The notes below the pieces were generated by a model. That model was given only the letters and a program-made list of their open reading frames with translations, was not told the DNA's origin and ran no database searches. Below are positions 1 to 11,715 of a stretch of DNA of 64,000 nucleotides, one piece after another. This stretch comes from Luidia sarsii (lineage: Eukaryota; Echinodermata; Asteroidea; Paxillosida; Luidiidae). Where the stretch lies: the NCBI GenBank assembly GCA_949987565.1, contig OX465119.1:14388767-14452766 (forward strand), written 5' to 3'. A program made the translations under genes and the position numbers. The stretch's first letter is position 1. The number at the start of each line of letters is the position of its first letter.

Positions 1-146
1 AGCTTGCAACATTGCGGTATTGCGTAGCTGCCAACCTATTTGGCGAAATGGGATGACAGTGTGGTTGTAGAGTAGTTTCCAAAATGTACTTTATGAGAGT
101 GGATGGTAAGTTATCATTAAAATGTACAATTGTACATGGTTCTGTC

Positions 147-185
147 ATGTACATGTACATGTACATGTACATGTACATGTAGATA
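147..185. repeat. (GTACAT)n microsatellite
   Basis: Perfect GTACAT hexamers, self-complementary in register. Further clusters of the same word occur at about 5085-5160, 5250-5275, 7370-7400, 9030-9085, 9140-9200, 9640-9700, 10440-10520, 12960-13025, 16430-16625, 23640-23660, 23775-23800 and 26455-26480. Confidence 0.9.
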
Positions 186-479
186 CACGTACACAGTACA
201 TATGCACATGTACATGTACAGTCTGGAATGCATGTACAATATCTTATATTTTCTTTTCTGATTAAATAATAAATTTTAGAAGTACTGTATCAACTCTAAT
301 TTGAGGTTGCAGAGATGAATTTTCAAATGTTCGGGAAAACAAAATAACAAGCACTGAATTTTTTTTATCTGAAAAAAAAAGCCCTTTAACATCTGAACGC
401 GGACGACCGAATGAACAGATTCAAGGATGGCAAGCAGTATTACATACGTAGGCTTACACTGCTTCGCAGCTCGAAAAAA

Positions 480-655
480 AGCTGCATCCACTTTGCGAGA
501 TCCCTGAGCTGCTGTAGCCAGGTTGACAACAATTGGTTGTCTGCATCTGAATGAAAGCGGGGGTGTGATGCCTGGAGATATACATGTATTGCATCGCATG
601 CACCCACGCATAATACTAACATCATCTGAATCATTTGTATTCATTCAGGGTTTTT
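480..655 (+). repeat. SINE-like repeat body, copy 1
   Basis: Shares GCTGCATCCACTTTG, CTGCTGTAGCCAGG, TTGGTTGT and GAAAGCGGGGGTGTGATG with copies at 27735-27960 (plus) and 20930-21110 (minus), which sit next to tRNA-like promoters. Interpreted as the non-tRNA part of a SINE. Confidence 0.65.
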
Positions 656-789
656 TTATCCACAAATTGGAATGGAGAGAGTGCAGTGCACTAATAAATG
701 GACATGCCAGAAGCAGTCTTGTCGTGGTTTCACTATAAGCTGAAAACTGAGACTGAAAGGATACACAAAACTGTTGCAATTCGCAAACT

Positions 790-922
790 CATTCAATGCT
801 ATGGCATGCTCCCCTCCTCCAGTCCACCCACAGCTGGCCCTATCCAAGCTGAGCTCAACCTCGGCCTCATTCAATGCTATGGCATGCCCCCTCCTCCAGT
901 CCACCCACAGCTGGCCTATCAG
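790..922 (+). repeat. Two-copy tandem duplication (unit about 77 bp)
   Basis: The block CATTCAATGCTATGGCATGC through CCACCCACAGCTGGCC occurs at 790-841 and again at 867-918. Confidence 0.85.
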
Positions 923-1090
923 CTGTCATTATCGCCTTTCACTCAGTCAAGAATGGTTCCAAAGTTGCTTAGCAGTTGAATAGCAGTGATCAGTCAAGAG
1001 TCCATACTGATGTTATGAATATGTATGAGTTTTTTTAGCAGTGAAAAGAGTGTAGGCTGTTAGATGTAGGTGGGTTTGGATGGTGTGGTA

Positions 1091-1568
1091 AGGGGCTCTT
1101 TTACAAAACCCGGCTTAGGATCAGGCTGTGGCTTTGTCTTTCTGGGCCCTTTTCCAAAACCCGGCTTAGGCTTCGGCTCCGGCTTCGTCTCAGTTATCCA
1201 AATGCTGAAATGCAAGTTAGAGTTCTTTGTTGAAGTTGAAGCTTTGGATTCCTTTTCAAAACTCAGTCAAACATTCAAAAGTGATGCCAAAGGCTTCCTG
1301 TTTTCATGCCTTGTACTTGAAATGGATGAAAGAACTAGAGACAAAGCCGGAGCCTGAGCCTAAGCCGAGGTTTGGAAAAGGGCCCTAGTATCATCCAAGG
1401 CATGAAAACGGGAGGCCTTTGACTTTATTTTTGAATGTTACACTGCACTCAGAACAAGAATCCAAAGCTTCAACGTCACCAAAGAACTCCAGCATGTGCT
1501 TTCAGCTTTTCGGATGACAGAGACAAAGCTGGAGGCCAAGCCCAGGCCGGGTTTTGGAAAAAAGGGGC
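1091..1568 (+). mobile_element. MITE-like element with CAAAACCCGGCTTAGG termini, nested pair
   Basis: Inverted ends (CAAAACCCGGCTTAGG and its complement CCCAGGCCGGGTTTTG) bracket a second, inner pair at about 1145-1385. The same family recurs at 54020-54415. It has no coding capacity. Confidence 0.65.
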
Positions 1569-1596
1569 GCTGGGATTTGCGGGTTGTGTGTCTTAC

Positions 1597-1745
1597 CGTA
1601 ACCGTTCCCTCTTCTCGGCGCCGTCGCTGCTGGGCATGAGTAGAGACTCTGCCGTGGGCGCGCTGTCCACGGAGTCTAGCGTGGTGGGGTTGTCCGAGAA
1701 CATGCCGGTGAAGTCCTTCCAGCCCTTGGACGTGCTGGACACCAT
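1597..1745 (-). CDS. ARFGAP1: ARFGAP1 coding exon 9 (ALPS2 region), last one in window
   Basis: Acceptor CCATATCAG/ATGGTG; donor TTACG/GTAAGA, 149 nt. It encodes [20 protein letters not shown] and continues Asp/Ser/Glu-rich to [16 protein letters not shown] aligns with SKGWRDVTTFF of the second ALPS motif. The donor shows at least one more exon follows to the left; I see no convincing exon between 1 and 1596. Confidence 0.92.
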
Positions 1746-4700
1746 CTGATATGGGAGGGGACCACGGGGAGACTAAGTGTCGGCCATTTGAAGGGGGAAA
1801 GGCTGATTGAGGAGGAGGAGGGAGACACGGGGAGGGAGGAAGCAGACCAGGCAGAAGAGATGGAGGAGGGAAGGGAAGAGATGAAGGGGATGATGAGGAG
1901 AACAATGATGGGGATGAAGGGGGGGAGAGGAGGCGGATGAAGGGGGGGGGAGAGGAGGGGGATGAAGGGGGGGAGAGGAGGGGGATGAGGAAGGGGAATA
2001 CATAGATGGAGGAGGAGAGGGAAGAGATGGAGGGGGTGATGAGGGAAAAAGATGAGGGCGATGAAGAGGGGGAAGATGAGGGGGTTGAAGAGGGGGAAGA
2101 TGAGGGGGTTGAAGAGGGGGAAGAGAGGGGAAGAGATGGAGAAGGAGAAGATGAGGATCAAGATGAGTGGGGAGAAGAGGGGGATGAGGGAGAAGAGGAA
2201 GAGATGGAGGAAGAAAGGGAAGAGATGGGGATGATGATGAGGAAGATGACAGGGTTAAAGAGGGGGGGGGAGAGGGGAAGAGATGGAGGAGGGGATGACA
2301 AGGAGAAATATGATGGGGATGAAGAGGGGGAGAAGAGGGGTATGAGAGGGCAGGGGAAGAGATGGAGGAAGAGAGGGAAGAGATGGTGGGGATGATGAGG
2401 AGGATGATGAGAGGGAAGAAGAGGGGGAGAGGAAGGGGATGAGAGAGAAGGGAGAAGATATGGAGGAGGGGATGATGAGGAGAAAGACGAGGGAGGTGAA
2501 GAGGAGATGAGGGGAAAGAGAGAGGGGAAGATATGGAGGGGATGATGAGGAGAAAGACGAGGGGGTGAAGAGGGGGATGAGGGAGAGGGGGATGAGGGAG
2601 AGGGGACAAGATGAAGGAGGGGAAGATGAGGAAGAGGAGAAGGATGAAGGAAGTGGAGGGACTACTGTACATGCCCTCAACAATTCTGAACTTAATTTTT
2701 CAAAGAACATTCTACAATTGTCCACACTAGGAGTACTTAACTCCGGTCCCCCCTCTATTTTACGTAGGCGATGCCGTGTTTTTTCCCGTGGCTGTTTTCC
2801 GGGGTCTATGGGGGAATGCGTTCGTGCACCGTGCAGGGCACTGACCTTGGAGGCCCAGCTCTTGGTTCCCACGGACAGGTCGTTCATGAGCCGTCCCTCC
2901 TGCATCTTCTCCTTGGTGGGCTTCAGCACGCTGTCGTTCACTTTGCTGGCATACTCTTGCGTCTGCGGCCCAGACAAAAATGGCCAGGATGGGGGAAACA
3001 ATGTCGTCACGATGCTAAACAAACAACCCAGACATGATCAAAGAATTGCCACGTGACATCACCCTGCCTAACCCTGGCCTAGACAGGCCAATTCTGAAGA
3101 ATAAACAACAAACGAACAAACATACAAACAAATAAACAAAAAACGAAAAAAAACAACAACAACAATCGACTAGACAAATGAACGAAGAAACAAACGAACA
3201 ATCAAACAAATGCACAACTGGACAAACGAATGAACGAACAAAGGAATGAACTGACGAACGAATGAATGAACGAAAAATTAAACAAATGCACAACCGGACT
3301 AACAAACAAACATATGAACAAATGAACGAACTAACCACTCGAGTGAATGAACAAATGGACAAACGGACGAACGAAGGAAAAAGAAAAATGAACGAACAAA
3401 CGAACGAACGAACGCAAGAACAAATGAATGAACAAACGAACGAACAAACTAATGAACGAACGAACGAACGAATGAACAAACAAACGAACGAGCAAACAAA
3501 TTAACCAACAAACAGAACAAAAGACATTGCTTCATCTCGTCCATAGAGTCTTAAACTCTTAATCCACAATACTGTACTTATACACCAGAGAGCAGGAGTC
3601 ACTGGTTTGAATCCTGCCTGAGCTGCCTGTATCGGGCAAATCACTGGGCATACAGAGTTTAATTACATGCTCAGTGTGGCAAAAACACTTCTCAAAATTC
3701 TCAAAAGCAAACAAAGGTTCTGAGATCAGAAAAACCCCCAGAGCCTCCTGAGCAATGATGCAGAGGTTTCAGGACTAGACTCAGCACGGGGGAAGAGCAC
3801 TGTATTACTCCTCTGGGGAAAAAGTTCAAGTAACTGTGTCGAGGGGAGAGGCATTTTTACGCAACACCAGGGAACAACTCTGGCTTTACATAACGACATT
3901 GGAAATTCCCGTCCGAGAATGGACCTGATTTGAAGCCCTCTTATTTTTAACGTACACTTGTACCCACCCCATCAGCACTGGGACGTTATTTACACGAGAC
4001 GCGCTGTTCGCACATTTGGTTAATGCATTTCAGATACGCGCTCATGCATAAATTCATGCATTCAGTTTATCACCTTGGACCACAGGTTTTTTGTGCTCAA
4101 AGCAAATTTTTTTTTCGCCCCTCATTCGGTTTTGTAATCTATTGCCATTTATTTCAATGCATTTCAATGCATTGATTAAAAGATTTTTTTTGTTGATGTT
4201 TGCGAGGTTTGATGCTTTGTTGAGTCTAGTTTTAAATCATTGGCAGTTTAGGGACCTCTCAAAATGTTCAATGATTTAAATTTTCGAATTTTTTTTCAAC
4301 AATTTGTTTGACCCACCCACCCATCCCTAATTTTGATTAAAAAAAAATAAAAAAATTATACATACATTCGATATAAATTCAAATACCAAAATTTAGTGGG
4401 CCTGACGTTTCGATCCTGGCAGGACTTTTCTCTCTGCCTTTGAGAAAGGTCCTGCTAGGATTCGAAACGTCAGGCCCACTAAATTTTGAGATTTGCATTT
4501 TGGTAATTGACTAAAATTACCAAAATGCAAATCTCAAAATTAATTCAGTAGGCCTGACGTTTCGATCCTAGCAGGACCTTTCTCAAAGGCAGAGTGACAA
4601 CACTGTGCCTTTGAGAAAGGTCCTGCTACATGTACATGTACAGTAGGATCGAAACCTCAGGCCCACTATATTTCAAAAATATCAAAACCTTGTGGAGACT

Positions 4701-7700
4701 ACAGGTACTGGTATACACCTTTACTATTTCCCAGTGTGGAGCTATTCAACCTATTGGACTAGGTCTCCACAAGGCACTAAATTCGCACACACTTGTATAA
4801 CGTGTTCAGTACTGTACAATGTACGTATGACAGTCTGCCATAACCCATGGCCTCTCTGTAACAGGAGTCACCGTGCATGGGTTGCATTGCTTAGCTTTGG
4901 TTGTTGGGGGCTCAGTGAGGCCAACATTGGGGTCTCTCTGGGGAAGGGCCAAGCTGTACTGCTGTGTGTTCAATTACACATGGGCATGCAGTATGCACAT
5001 GTACATGTAAATGTAGAGTAGACACTCTGCCAATGTACAGTATCGCATGACACATCATGGCAAATTGCAGTACCTAATACAGTACACTGTACATGTACAG
5101 TACATGTGTACAGTACATCATGTACATGTACTACATTATACAGTATGTACGAGTACATGTATGTCTGTAGTCAGTAACTTTATCTGTGCACCAGCATTGG
5201 CTTGCATCTTGCAGAATCTAGTGTCTTGTGGAGACCTACATGTACTATACGTACATGTACATGTACATGTGTGTAAGTTCAACAGGTTGAATATCGTACA
5301 GTGTAGGTCTCCACAGGGAAATTGTAAAGGTGTATCTTTTCTTAGGACTAGGTCTCCACAAGGTTTTCACAAAACTGGTATTTGGAAATAACTCAAAAAT
5401 GGGAAATTTGTGATGGGTAAGAATCTGTCGCAAATTATTATATAAGGGACATCAGTCCAAATTTCTACTCAGGAAAGTGAACATTGTTTCTCAAACTGTT
5501 GTAATGTTTACACTAGTGCACAAGAACAAAGCAATGTCTCCACAAGGATACACAAATGACTGAAATGAGTATGAGTGTACATGTGACATAAGTCCATGTA
5601 CAGTGCACCGCAAAATGCACATTATATACACGTATCAACATAACTACATTTGTACACCTTGCCCTGTAAATAGAAGAAGAGTTTTCTCACCTTTTGCGAA
5701 GCTGCACTTCCAATCTTCACCGCCTGTAAGAAATGAACAAGAGAAAGAGAGAAAGAAAGAGAAAATGGTTATACATGTACATTACATGTACTGTATATCG
5801 GCAACACTGCCACCAGTAGAATGGTTTATAGTGGCAATACGTGGAAAGGATCTGTTGTGCTTTCTCAGCGAAAACCTTTCTCAAACCCAGTGTCACATCG
5901 AAAACCTTTCTCCAACCCAGTGTCACAGCGAAAACCTTTCTCCAACCCAGTGTCACATCGAAAACCTTTCTCCAACCCAGTGTCACAGCGAAAACCTTTC
6001 TCAAACCCAGTGTCACAGCGAAAACCTTTCTCAAGCCCAGTGTCACAGCGAATACCTTTCTCAAACCCAGTGTCACAGCGAAAACCTTTCTCAAACCCAG
6101 TGTCACGGCAAAAACCTTTCTCAAACCCAGTGTCACGGCGAAAACCTTTCTCAAACCCAGTGTCACAGCGAAAACCTTTCTCAAACCCAGTGTCACAGCG
6201 AAAACCTTTCTCAAACCCAGTGTCACAGCGAAAACCTTTCTCCAACCCAATGTCATAGCGAAAACCTTTCTCAAACCCAATGTCACAGTGAAAACCTTTC
6301 TCAAACCCAGTGTCACAGCGAAAACCTTTCTCAAACCCAGTGTCACAGCGAAAACCTTTCTCAAACCCAGTGTCACAGCGAAAACCTTTCTCAAACCTAG
6401 TGTCACAGCGAAAACCTTTCTCAAACCTAGTGTCACAGCGAAAACCTTTCTCAAACCCAGTGTCACAGCGAAAACCTTTCTCAAACCTAGTGTCACAGCG
6501 AAAACCTTTCTCAAACCCAGTGTCACAGCGAAAACCTTTCTCCAACCCAGTGTCACAGCGAAAACCTTTCTCCAACCCAGTGTCACAGCGAAAACCTTTC
6601 TCAAACCCAGTGTCACAGCGAAAACCTTTCTCAAGCCCAGTGTCACAGCGAAAACCTTTCTCAAACCCTGCTACATTACCTTCACCACAAACTGGCTTGC
6701 AATCCCAACTTGCTGACAACTGTTGTGCCTGCACAACTATGCAAGCTATCAATGACCAGTTCAGGAGCTATCCCCAACATGGTTTGACAAAAACGACCCT
6801 GAGTTAGCCCCACCCCCCAGGGTTGATTGAAAGATAAACCAGACCAAGGCTTTTTGATTTGTGAAACACTCTCCATCCACTGCCTGGCTGCTCTTTGAGT
6901 GTCACGGCCAGTCAAGAACTGATAGTGTTCCTGATTACTTCAGTCATTTTTCTTTTTTTCTTTTTTTTTCCCCAAGCAGAGCTCACATTTTTATTTTGGG
7001 GTTTTCATTTCATCCTTGGAGTTGGAGATAACTAACTAATGTACATCTGACCTTTTCAATGCGGGGCAAAAGTCACATGAGCGAGTCATGTTAAATGCTC
7101 TATGGAACGTACATGTACAAAATGTACTGCCACATACGTGTATTGTTTTGTGGAGATCTACGTACATGCAGTCCAATTACTCGAATAGGTTGAATAGGTT
7201 TCTATAGGGAAATTGTAAAGGTGTATGGCTCTCCACAAGGTTTTCACAAAACTGATATTTGGAAATAACTCAAAATGGGGAAATTTTTGATGGGTAAGAA
7301 ACTCTCGCAAATTTAAGTGCTATATGTACTGTACAGTAACGGTACAGTGCATAATTGTTATATCTACATATACATGTACATGTACATGCACATGTACAGT
7401 AGATCTCCACAAGGATTTCACAAAACTGGTATTTGGAAAAAACTCAAAAAGGGGAAATTTGTGATGGGTAAGAATGTGTGTATAAGGGATGTATACGATC
7501 CAAATTTCTACCCTTGAAAGTGAATGTGTCTGAAATGGGAACATTATTTAAAACATTGTTTCTCACTCGGTTGTATACTGCACGATAACAAATCAATGTC
7601 TCCACAAGGATGCAAGAATTGGTTTACATGTACGTGTACCTCCATTTCCAAGTCATACACAGCTGATTTGTAGCTTCTTTGACATTTTCTTTTCATGGTC

Positions 7701-10700
7701 TCTCGTCCAACCCCCTCCTCCTCCCCTCCCCCAAAAGAGGAACAAAAACACGTCCCGAGATGGTAACCTCGATCTGCCGTCCAGCGACAGGAGTAAATCA
7801 ACGCCATATTATTTGTGCAACCCGATTCTTTGCTCACTAGCAAATGGGAGCATAGAGGACAGCCATCAGATTTTTTTTTTTAAAGGCACAATTCCGCACA
7901 AATACAACATTGGGAAGATCGGAAAAACATCAATGTCCACAGATTTCCTTCTCATTTACGCAGTTTGTACATGTGGTGTACATGTAGATGGTCATATCAT
8001 GATAGAATCCTCATGTTGAAATCTTACGCTCTGGAATGCTATACTTTTCGAGAAATCTTCACTCAAACACCGACAAATAGTGGATTACTCGTGAGTAATA
8101 AACTATTGCTTATGCGACAGGCTTGTGTGTAAACTGTGACTTTTTTTGCATTTCTCTACTTTCTAAATAAAACCTTTGCAGTATTGCTTTTTTTGATTTT
8201 TTAATAGTTAAACCCACAAACTGTGGCAATCTTTTGACCTTTATTTCAAAAGCAATGTTGTATAATTAAAAAAAATCAGAACAGAACTATGGACTGTGAA
8301 TACATTAACATTGCCTTCCTAACCCATATCCATAATCAAATTTAAAAATCTCGATTGTCTGATGGATTGTTTTGATCAAAGAAATAAAAGGAAGAAGTAA
8401 CTGGAAACCTTGGGAGAACTTCACGCCAGTAGGCAATTTACACTCGTGACGTTACTTGAGTGTGTACACTGTACATTGTACGTGACTACTCCTGAAGGAA
8501 AATATCAATGTTTCCCTGCAGACGTCCGGAGCAATTACCCAATCTCAAAATAGGCGAGTCTTGACGAAAAACAGAAGCCACTCATCCGGAAGAAAATTTC
8601 GCACACATGCGCAATCGCACGCAAACTGTGCGCTTTACAGCGAGCCCCTTTCACAAATACTCCACTGTGATTAGGTTTCGGTCGATACACACGTGCGTCA
8701 CGTCAGGGCTGCACTTCAAACAGTGGCCTCTGTCCTAAAGGCCACAGGCCACTGCTAGGGCAGTTACTGGCCTCACAGGCAGAAGGCTGCTGACTTTTAC
8801 ATGTGTACATGAACAATGAGTTGTGCATTATGTGTTTTCATACAGTACTGTAGTGTATGTTTCAGATTACACATACACTGTACATGTACTTGATTAGGGC
8901 TACGCGTACGTACCTGTATACATGTACTATGATTAAAACAGTGGAAGTGGCCTCTGATCTAATGGCCATTAATGATGACCTTGTGGCGGGCCAACTCGAA
9001 AGCTCACATGTACACTGTGCACTGTAGGCCTAATGTACATGTACATGTACATGTACATGTATACATGTACATGTACATGTACACGTGTACATACCTGTAT
9101 GAGCTAACAGCCTTACAGTATACACACGTACCGTACACATACATACATGTACATGTACATAATGTACACAATGTACATGTACATGTACTGTACATGTATG
9201 TTCAAATCTCTGTTCAGGGGCCACTAAAACAGTGGCTTGTATTTAATGAAGGCCATTAATACTGGCCCAAGGCAACTTCCAAGTGTGAATATACATGTAT
9301 GTCAGTCACTGGCCCAGTTGGCCAACTGGTACAGTGGCTCTAATCTACAAAGCCACAGTATCAATGTCTCCGTCCACTTGATCGGGGCTGCACTCCAATC
9401 AGTGGCCTCTCTTCCAAAGGCCATTAATGGTGGCCTCAAGGCCAGTCACTGGCCAGTGGTGGCCACTCCAAGTATGTAATCCCCCAAAATTCATGCTGCG
9501 CTGAAATTCAAAGCCAGCTTTGAAATTGTCGGCCACTAAAACGTGTTTTGGCCGCCTGAAGATCTGAAATCTGGTGGCCCTGCTGGCTACTACATGTATA
9601 GTTGTGGGGAAAAAATCACAGACCACAGAAGGTACAACCTGTACATGTACATGTACGTGTACACCGTATCTACATGTACAGTACAGTACAGTACATGAAA
9701 TGATGTATCCCTGACAAAACCCAACAGGTGATGTACTGTACTTGTTTCAGGGATGTAAGTGACTGACTAAGTCATTTCCTGAAAATCCCTGCGACTGTGA
9801 GTGAGCACTTCTACATTGTACATGACCGAGAGATGCGACTGTGAGTGAGCGCCTAAATGCAACCGTGAGATTCACTGCAGGGGTGTTTTAGCAGACAAAA
9901 ATGAGCAGTTTGAGATACCGGTTTGACATAAAAAATAATAATAAAAAAATAAAAAATCCAATCACGCTATTGCATTGCGGGAGATTTCCGGTCTTACATC
10001 CCTGTTGTTTGTGTCAACTGAGGATGATGTACATTACCATCATGTACATGTATGCAAGTCCAACTTTTCTGTACATGTATTGTGTGCATGGCCATAAACC
10101 CTGGCAAGGCCAGAAAAATATGCACTGCCTCGTAAATTTTATGCCAAACTGAAGGCAGACAACAGGTGGTGAATATACATGTATGTATACACTATGCACC
10201 AACTACATGTACAAATAATTGCTGTCACAATCAATCATCCCAGACAATACTAATAGTGTATATGTTGAGATACATGTACTGTACATGCACAATGTATACA
10301 AGTACAATTGTACATGTACAGGTATACAAAGTTACAAACACAACAGAAAATGGCCCTTTGAAATCAAACAATGTCAGGTTTACTCTAATACATGTGACCT
10401 GATTTTTTATATTTTTTATGTGGAGTTACAATCCATACAGAATACAGACATTCACTACATGTACATGTACATTGCACCTGTACCCTTGTACCTGTACACC
10501 TGTAGGTCTACATGTACATTATAATGGGATTTACTGTTTTGCTTAAAAGCAAGAGCATTTTCAACCCCAACATGCCAAACTCACACACTATTGTACATAA
10601 TTATACACATGTGTGACATGTTCATACTGTAATGTACACGTATGAGCAGGGCTCGAAATATCCACTAGACCGTGGACCGAGTCTAATGGTTTCAGCGTCA

Positions 10701-11684
10701 GTCTAGTGCTGACTGTGACTGCACTGGTACATTAATCCAGAGGTCTCGGGTTCAAGTCCTGGTCTGGTCAAAGTTCTCTTTGCCAATTTATTCAATTTCA
10801 TCAAAAAGACTTTAAACTGTACCCATCTCTGAAATTAGTCTGAAGTAAAAAACAACATTTTGTACATGTACAGACTACAGATTCACTGTGCACACATACG
10901 CAGAAGCAGTTAACGAGACAAGATAATTGCAAAACCGCATTTATCTCGAGAAAACAAACAAGTCTTCAGACAGGAGGGTAAGAAACAACCGATTTGATGG
11001 CAGGTTATCTGACTCCATGCGTTTTGAATTCATTTCTAGGCCAAAGTGCGAGGAAAAAAATCCCAACCAACAAAAAATCACAAATCAACCAATGAAAACA
11101 GAAAAGCCAGCAATCGTCGTTTACTTACAGAATTGTGGCTCGGTAGTGACTCGTGCACATGCGAAGCAGTCAATGAAAAACTGAGCTGTGGTTGATTAAC
11201 AAGTCTTAATGGAGAAACGTACAGTATTTATCTACATACTGTAGGTACTATACTATACACAGACTGTATACGGGCACTGCAGAGAATGTTGTGTTTCAGG
11301 CACTAGAAGCAAATTTTTGGGAGCTTGACAAGGCACGAGTTGGCAGGCGAATGACAGGCATGCAACAGATGTACACTATCCCCCCCCCTGCACTGACCCT
11401 ACCGTACATGACCACACAAAGACAAAATGAGGCGTACAGCAATGCACGCACTATCATTTGTCTGTACTGTCTGTGTGTGACGTTCGTGAGCCGTGACTGG
11501 AGGTTGGCATTGGCTGCGTGCTTACAGCATGTGACTGTGCGGGTGGTATGGTATGGGTGTCCTATTCGCCCAGCACGTGGGGGGGGGGTGACTGAAGAAG
11601 AAGCAACAATTGATTCGCTTCTGCTGCAACAAAGAAATGCGACAAAGGACTTTCTCCTCATGAGATGATGGCGGTGGTAGTTTG

Positions 11685-11715
<31 letters not shown>

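Noticed and set aside
1676..2672. Ser/Pro/Leu-rich minus-strand frames of 161-299 codons
   Set aside because: Low-complexity translation of a polypyrimidine intron tract between two verified ARFGAP1 exons.
5867..6668. CRISPR-like array (30-bp direct repeat)
   Set aside because: No unique spacers. Units are contiguous, and the host is an intron-containing animal genome.
5603..6807. Long frames on both strands encoding ten-residue repeats
   Set aside because: A 30-bp period divisible by three keeps frames open automatically. The array lies inside an ARFGAP1 intron and no start context or homologous protein is visible.
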